From Bacillota bacterium (GTDB lineage Bacteria > Bacillota > Dethiobacteria > Dethiobacterales > Dethiobacteraceae), in the NCBI GenBank assembly GCA_012522335.1, contig JAAYKP010000044.1:1-46032 (forward strand): DNA of 46,032 nucleotides. Reading direction: 5' to 3'. Made by a program: the position numbers and the translations under genes. The notes below the pieces were generated by a model. The model saw nothing but the letters and a program-made list of their open reading frames with translations, searched no databases and had not been told where the DNA came from. Positions within the stretch are counted from its first letter, which is position 1. Each line of letters opens with the position of its first letter. This document shows positions 42,306-46,032 of the stretch, piece after piece.

Positions 42306-42908
42306 ATGAAGTGGTTAGTTGACTATCTGGACCGTGAATTAAATTTACAGCATGACCAACGCGAAACAATTGAATATGGCCTGGCTTCATTACTTTATAC
42401 AGCCCTCAGTGTCGTCAGCGCACTGCTGCTGGCCAAGCTTTTGGGGCTCTACCGGGAAACAGCGGTAATTATTTCTGTAATCATGCTCTATCGCAAAGTC
42501 AGCGGTGGAGCGCATATTTCCACACCTCACGGCTGTCTGATTACCGGTACGGCCGCCAGCCTGCTTTTCGCATACCTGACAAAGTTATGGGCCCCCCTTT
42601 TTGCTGCATCGGCTGCAGCCAGGATCCTGCCGGCCTTTCTGGCCCTTTATCCTGCATACCTGTATGTCCCGGCAGCTGTGCCGCAGAAACCTATCACCTC
42701 ACTGCGGCAAAGAAGGCTGCTGCGCCGGCTATCCTTTGCCCTGCTCCTCTGCTGGGGTCTGCTGGGCATAATCGTTAAGCGGCTGCCTGCAGTTTGGTCA
42801 TACTATTATTTTGCCGGCAGTCTGGGACTGCTCTGGCAGTCATTTCTTTTAACACCGGCCGGTTATCGCTTGCTGGCATTTCTCTCCCCACTTTTCAACA
42901 AAAAATAA
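42306..42908 (+). CDS. agrB: AgrB, peptide-processing membrane protease
   Basis: AgrB cuts the AgrD precursor and forms its thiolactone ring. The 200-residue product has four to six helices and the catalytic pair in YRKVSGGAHISTPHGC: His70 and Cys77, with the same spacing as His77 and Cys84 in S. aureus. A YxxAxLLxxxxGLYRE-like segment precedes it, as in the family. Start after CGGAG, 22 bases behind the membrane-protein gene, so the two are probably co-transcribed. The substrate is encoded 112 bases downstream. Confidence 0.93.
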   Translation: MKWLVDYLDRELNLQHDQRETIEYGLASLLYTALSVVSALLLAKLLGLYRETAVIISVIMLYRKVSGGAHISTPHGCLITGTAASLLFAYLTKLWAPLFAASAAARILPAFLALYPAYLYVPAAVPQKPITSLRQRRLLRRLSFALLLCWGLLGIIVKRLPAVWSYYYFAGSLGLLWQSFLLTPAGYRLLAFLSPLFNKK

Positions 42909-42944
42909 GCCTTCCTATTAATAAATATGTTATGTTTTGTAATG

Positions 42945-42953
42945 TTTCGACAA
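42945..42953. promoter_or_regulatory. Spo0A-box-like site upstream of agrD
   Basis: TTTCGACAA is the reverse complement of TTGTCGAAA and contains the full Spo0A core TGTCGAA. It is 67 bases before the agrD start, inside the agrB-agrD gap, next to TTGGCA (42954-42959), a possible -35. The -10 is unclear. Confidence 0.4.
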
Positions 42954-43019
42954 TTGGCAGGATATTTAGAAAATTTGCAGTATTCCTTCTATTAAATCAT
43001 TAGAAGGAGGCTTAGACTA

Positions 43020-43145
43020 ATGAAGAAAAGAATTCTCTCTCTGCTCGCCGGCCTGCTGACCCTGATTGCCCTCGGCAGCGCAGCTTCAGCCTGCTGGGCA
43101 ATTCTTTATCAACCTAAACTTCCTGAAGCACTGAAAAGAAGGTGA
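43020..43145 (+). CDS. agrD: AgrD-like cyclic-lactone autoinducer precursor, 41 residues
   Basis: The ORF begins with an ATG at 43020, preceded by AGAAGGAGG about 9 bases away, and ends with TGA at 43143-43145. MKKRILSLLAGLLTLIALGS is the amphipathic leader. It is followed by ACWAILYQPKLPEALKRR, with Cys25 as the ring residue and the conserved charged tail (QPK.PE) of the clostridial cyclic-lactone autoinducers. The mature signal probably contains CWAIL or CWAILY closed through the Cys; the exact ends cannot be read from sequence. Its place behind agrB and its own strong ribosome site confirm it. It is too short for most ORF callers. Confidence 0.92.
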   Translation: MKKRILSLLAGLLTLIALGSAASACWAILYQPKLPEALKRR

Positions 43146-43180
43146 TTTTTAGCCTTTGTACGTACTTAAATAAAGTTATG

Positions 43181-43223
43181 GCAGCAAAAAAAGCTGGGCG
43201 CTCTGACCAGCTTTTTTTGCTGC
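43181..43223. terminator. Strong bidirectional terminator between agrD and mtaB
   Basis: GCAGCAAAAAAAGCTGG (43181-43197) and CCAGCTTTTTTTGCTGC (43207-43223) form a perfect 17-bp stem with a nine-base loop. A/T-tracts on both arms make it work in both directions. Confidence 0.9.
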
Positions 43224-43242
43224 TGCTGTTTGTTAGGGCGTA

Positions 43243-44541
43243 TTAACTTCTGCGCACTACACCAAATAATCCGTCCTCTGTAAGGCCGGTAATCTCCACA
43301 GCGGCAATTGATCCCAGCAGCTGCTCACTGCCTGCCGCTGTAACCCGCACATAATGCTCTGTCAGTCCGGCTGCCTGTTGGCTGCCCACCACTTCCTCAA
43401 ACAAAACATTAACCTCCTGCCCCAGAAAACTCCGGTGGTAATTAGCGGCCAACTCCTGGCCCAGCTCTGTTAAGAGCCGACTGCGTTGGTTTTTTACCGG
43501 CGGAGGTACCTGCCCGGGATATTTAGCTGCCGGTGTGCCGCGCCGGGGGGAGTATTTAAAAACATGCAGGCGGCTGAAAGCAGCTGTACGCACTACTTGC
43601 CTCGTATTGTTAAAGTGCTCTGCCGTTTCCCCGGGAAAGCCCACCATTACATCTGTGGTCAAAGCAAGATCGGGGATTTGCCCCCGCAGCCGCTCAACTA
43701 AACGTAAATACTCCGCCGCGGTATATTTACGATTCATGCGCTGTAAAATGTAATCATCACCACTCTGCAGGGGAATGTGTAAATGGTGACAAACATTGGG
43801 GTTGTCAAGCATAACTTCAATTAAGTCTGCTGTCACTTCCGTTGGTTCAAGGGAAGAAATACGAATACGTTCCAGTCCGGGTACGGCTGCCAGCTCGCGC
43901 AGCAGATCGCTTAGTCGGAAGTCATCAGGAAGATCAACACCATAGCTGCCCAGGTGTACACCCGTTAAGACCAGTTCCCGAAAACCTTGGGCCACCAGCT
44001 TTTCTGCTTCCCTGACGGTCTCAGCCAGAGGGCGGCTGTACAGCGGGCCCCGGGCATAGGGCACAATACAATAAGAACAAAACTGCCGGCAGCCTTCCTG
44101 CACTTTTAAAAAGGCCCGGGTACGCTCATGGGTATAACCAACACCCAGATTATCAAAAGCAGTCTTCTCCTCCAGCGGGGCAACACAGTTCAAACGACCT
44201 GTTTTAGCCTGTTCAATCAATTCAGGCAGTCTGTTCCGAGCATGGGTGCCGATAACCAAATCTACTTCCGGCAGAGTCATCACATCTTCTGCTGCCACCT
44301 GAGCATAACAGCCGGTCACCACAATTACTGCTTCTGCATTTTTTCGCCGCGCCCGACGGATCATCTGCCGGGATTTTCGATCACTCAAATGCGTAACGGT
44401 GCAGGTGTTTATGACATAAACATCAGCCTCTTCTTCAAAGGGGACAGTCTGGTAGCCGGATTCCTCCATTAAGTGCTGCAGGGCAGCCGTGTCAGTCTGA
44501 TTCACTTTACAACCTAAAGTATAGTAGGCTGCTGTTGGCAT
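43243..44541 (-). CDS. mtaB: tRNA t6A37 methylthiotransferase MtaB
   Basis: This radical-SAM enzyme converts t6A37 to ms2t6A in tRNAs reading ANN codons. The 432-residue product has the N-terminal UPF0004 domain with three Cys (TLGCKVNQ, VINTCTVTH, VVTGCYAQVA). The radical-SAM motif is CRQFCSYCIVPYARG at ~144; SLEPTEVTADL and LHIPLQSGDDYILQRMNRKY follow, and a TRAM domain closes the protein. CRQFCSYC is the CxxxCxxC cluster site. It starts 2 bases behind the rsmE stop. Gene order prmA-rsmE-mtaB is conserved in Firmicutes. Confidence 0.96.
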   Translation of the reverse strand: MPTAAYYTLGCKVNQTDTAALQHLMEESGYQTVPFEEEADVYVINTCTVTHLSDRKSRQMIRRARRKNAEAVIVVTGCYAQVAAEDVMTLPEVDLVIGTHARNRLPELIEQAKTGRLNCVAPLEEKTAFDNLGVGYTHERTRAFLKVQEGCRQFCSYCIVPYARGPLYSRPLAETVREAEKLVAQGFRELVLTGVHLGSYGVDLPDDFRLSDLLRELAAVPGLERIRISSLEPTEVTADLIEVMLDNPNVCHHLHIPLQSGDDYILQRMNRKYTAAEYLRLVERLRGQIPDLALTTDVMVGFPGETAEHFNNTRQVVRTAAFSRLHVFKYSPRRGTPAAKYPGQVPPPVKNQRSRLLTELGQELAANYHRSFLGQEVNVLFEEVVGSQQAAGLTEHYVRVTAAGSEQLLGSIAAVEITGLTEDGLFGVVRRS

Positions 44542-44543
44542 CT

Positions 44544-45281
44544 TTATCTCCTCATTTCTCCAGCTTCATACAAAGTTAAGGCAACAGCTGTGATGGCTGC
44601 GGTTTCTGCACGTAAAATACGTGGTCCCAGGGTGACAATTTCTGCTCCTGCCGCCGCCGCTCCCTGCACTTCCGCCTCACTGAAACCGCCTTCAGGACCG
44701 GTCAGCAGTAAAATTCGTGCACCAGGCACACATTTTCGTAAAGCTTGTGCCAAAGATTGCTCTGCCTCTGCCTCCCAGAAAAGAACAACCTGATCATAGT
44801 CAGTAAAACTTGACAATAAATCCGGCCACTGTAAGGGCTGCACTACTTCCGGTACCCGGTTACGCCGGGCCTGTGCCGCGGCTGCCCTGACAATTTTCTG
44901 CCACCGCTGCTGCCGGGCAGATTGCGTCTGTTTAGGGCGCACCACTGTGCGCTCACTGTAAAAGGGTCTGAGACTGTTAACTCCTAATTCGACAGCTTTT
45001 TGCAGAACAAACTCTGTCTTTTCCCCTTTGAGCAGCCCAAAAGCAAGGTCTACTTTCGTCCGGGGTTCACTGCTGGAGAGAGGTGATTCTAAGACACAGC
45101 GGACTTCGTCCTGTCTGATCTCGGTAATGCGGGCGGTATGGCAGCACTCCCGCTCATCACATAGTTCAATTTGGCTGCCGACAGCTGCACGCAGAACGCG
45201 TGTTAAATGCTGAACATCATCGCCCTGCAGACGAACAATATCAGCTTCTCGCTGTGCTGTATGATAAAAAAAACGGTTCAT
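44544..45281 (-). CDS. rsmE: 16S rRNA m3U1498 methyltransferase RsmE
   Basis: The SPOUT-class enzyme methylates U1498 of 16S rRNA. I start at ATG 45281, which overlaps the prmA stop by four bases (ATGA), preceded by AAGGAG; that gives 245 residues. MNRFFYH, the PUA-like N-terminus and the core FGLLKGEKTEFVLQKAVELGVNSLRPFYSERTVV are seen. The knot motif ILLLTGPEGGFSEAEV and LGPRILRAETAAITAVALTLYE complete the site. Confidence 0.95.
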   Translation of the reverse strand: MNRFFYHTAQREADIVRLQGDDVQHLTRVLRAAVGSQIELCDERECCHTARITEIRQDEVRCVLESPLSSSEPRTKVDLAFGLLKGEKTEFVLQKAVELGVNSLRPFYSERTVVRPKQTQSARQQRWQKIVRAAAAQARRNRVPEVVQPLQWPDLLSSFTDYDQVVLFWEAEAEQSLAQALRKCVPGARILLLTGPEGGFSEAEVQGAAAAGAEIVTLGPRILRAETAAITAVALTLYEAGEMRR

Positions 45282-46032
45282 CTCCTTCGCTCCCCCAGCA
45301 GTGCCGTCCATTCACCGGCATCATATTGTGCCAGCAGTTGAAAATTATCGGCAAACACTTCTTTGCTTACTTCTTCCGCCCGCTCCCTGATGATACCTGA
45401 GCAAATCAGCTTGCTGCCCGGCCGTGCGACAGAGGGCAGGTAATCCTTAATACCCAGCAAAATATCTGCCGTTAAGTTGGCAGCAATGATCTCGGCAGTA
45501 GGCAGCAGCTTCCAGACTGCTTCTGCGAACAAATTGCCCTGGTAGAATTTTATATCCTCCAGGCCGTTAAGAGCGGCATTTTCCCGGCTGCTGCGGACTG
45601 CCACCTCATCATAATCTACCCCCACCACGCTGCCTGCACCTAAAATGCGGGCCGCTACAGATAAGATACCGGAGCCGCAGCCTAAGTCCAGCACCGTTTC
45701 GCCGCCCACAACCAGCTTTTCCAACAAGTCCAGGCACAGCCGGGTAGTTTCGTGACTGCCGGTACCAAAAGCAGCACCAGGGTCAAGCACAATCTGCAGC
45801 CGCCCCTCTGTATCTTCAACCTGCCGCCAGCTGGGCACGATGAGCAGTTTCTGCCCAACCGGGGTAGGATGCCAGTAATCTTTCCATTTATTTTCCCACT
45901 CCACATCATCTACATACCGCCACTGCAGACTGGCCGCCGGCAAACCAAAAGCAGGCAGAGAAGTTAAAAACTCCTCCAGCTCGGCCAGCGCCGTTCGTAA
46001 AAAAGAAACGGGGAAATAACCCCGTAAAACAG
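45278..46032 (-). CDS. prmA: Ribosomal protein L11 methyltransferase PrmA, 5' end outside the window
   Basis: The frame stays open to the right edge (251 codons), so the N-terminus is missing; the internal ATG near 45943 is not the true start. The visible part begins VLRGYFPVSFLRTALAELEEFL, then VDDVEWENKWKDYWHPTPVGQKLLIVPSW. The SAM-binding core LVVGGETVLDLGCGSGILSVAARILGAG follows, then the catalytic-site strand AEIIAANLTADILLGI. It trimethylates L11. It is coupled to rsmE by a four-base overlap. Confidence 0.96.
   Translation of the reverse strand, partial: VLRGYFPVSFLRTALAELEEFLTSLPAFGLPAASLQWRYVDDVEWENKWKDYWHPTPVGQKLLIVPSWRQVEDTEGRLQIVLDPGAAFGTGSHETTRLCLDLLEKLVVGGETVLDLGCGSGILSVAARILGAGSVVGVDYDEVAVRSSRENAALNGLEDIKFYQGNLFAEAVWKLLPTAEIIAANLTADILLGIKDYLPSVARPGSKLICSGIIRERAEEVSKEVFADNFQLLAQYDAGEWTALLGERRR

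Noticed and set aside
1-46032. CRISPR arrays, rRNA, prophage or intact transposase genes.
   Set aside because: No regularly spaced repeats, rRNA segments, phage proteins or transposases were seen on either strand.

Overview
The window looks like a piece of chromosome from an anaerobic, endospore-forming Firmicute (Clostridia-like). The evidence is the sporulation genes yqfC and yqfD, the order yqfC-yqfD-phoH-pgpH-ybeY-dgkA-cdd, strong AGGAGG-type ribosome sites, many TTG/GTG starts, a PyrR-type leader before carB and a corrinoid methyl-transfer operon of the kind found in acetogen-like and Desulfitobacterium-like bacteria. The species cannot be read from the sequence. There is no rRNA, CRISPR array, prophage or intact insertion sequence.

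Layout. 1-771: end of an EamA/DMT exporter (minus). 772-4400: carB alone, behind a promoter, a PyrR-box hairpin, a nine-codon leader ORF and an intrinsic terminator. 4460-5117: a LysM protein with a sigma-K-like promoter. 5157-9865 (minus): a surface operon with a PAS histidine kinase, a frameshifted repeat-rich surface protein, a secreted protein plus PGRP-type amidase split by one in-frame TAG, and a DUF3298-like protein. 10019-10176: tRNA-Val(CAC) and tRNA-Ala(CGC). 10224-13072: an AcuA-like acetyltransferase, a DUF4015 lipoprotein and a tiny Cys-rich protein. 13251-16230 (minus): ftsE, ftsX and a secreted protein joining a PcsB/CwlO-like coiled coil to a DUF3048 domain. 16446-17976: a decayed gene, an AlkD gene cut short by a repeat-like scar, and a DUF188 gene. 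18098-19321: M29 aminopeptidase.

19392-24753 (minus) is a corrinoid methyl-transfer set: a methyltetrahydrofolate:corrinoid methyltransferase, a corrinoid protein, a GntR/UTRA repressor, a RACE-type reductive activator and a UroD-family methyltransferase. A perfect 22-bp palindrome overlaps the -10 in front of the corrinoid protein gene. LarE lies upstream. 26161-33138 is the conserved yqfC-to-cdd operon, with a DUF881 protein between dgkA and cdd and no era next to cdd. 33238-34605 is a LysM-G5-M23 peptidase. 34885-37690 is nfeD-floA plus a small membrane-anchored protein. 37785-38447 is rpsU and a HIT hydrolase.

38646-43145 breaks the conserved prmA-rsmE-mtaB...hit-rpsU order. It holds a two-P-loop ATPase with a sigma-K-like promoter, a membrane-anchored protein and an agr-type peptide signalling locus: a membrane histidine kinase, a separate kinase-less membrane protein, AgrB and a 41-residue AgrD. 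Both the kinase gene and agrD have a Spo0A-box-like TGTCGAA upstream. 43243-46032 (minus) is prmA-rsmE-mtaB.

The strongest leads are the split-receptor agr locus with possible Spo0A feedback, the FtsEX-linked coiled-coil/DUF3048 protein, the leader-peptide version of PyrR control, the orphan corrinoid demethylase operon with its operator, and the TAG-interrupted amidase.
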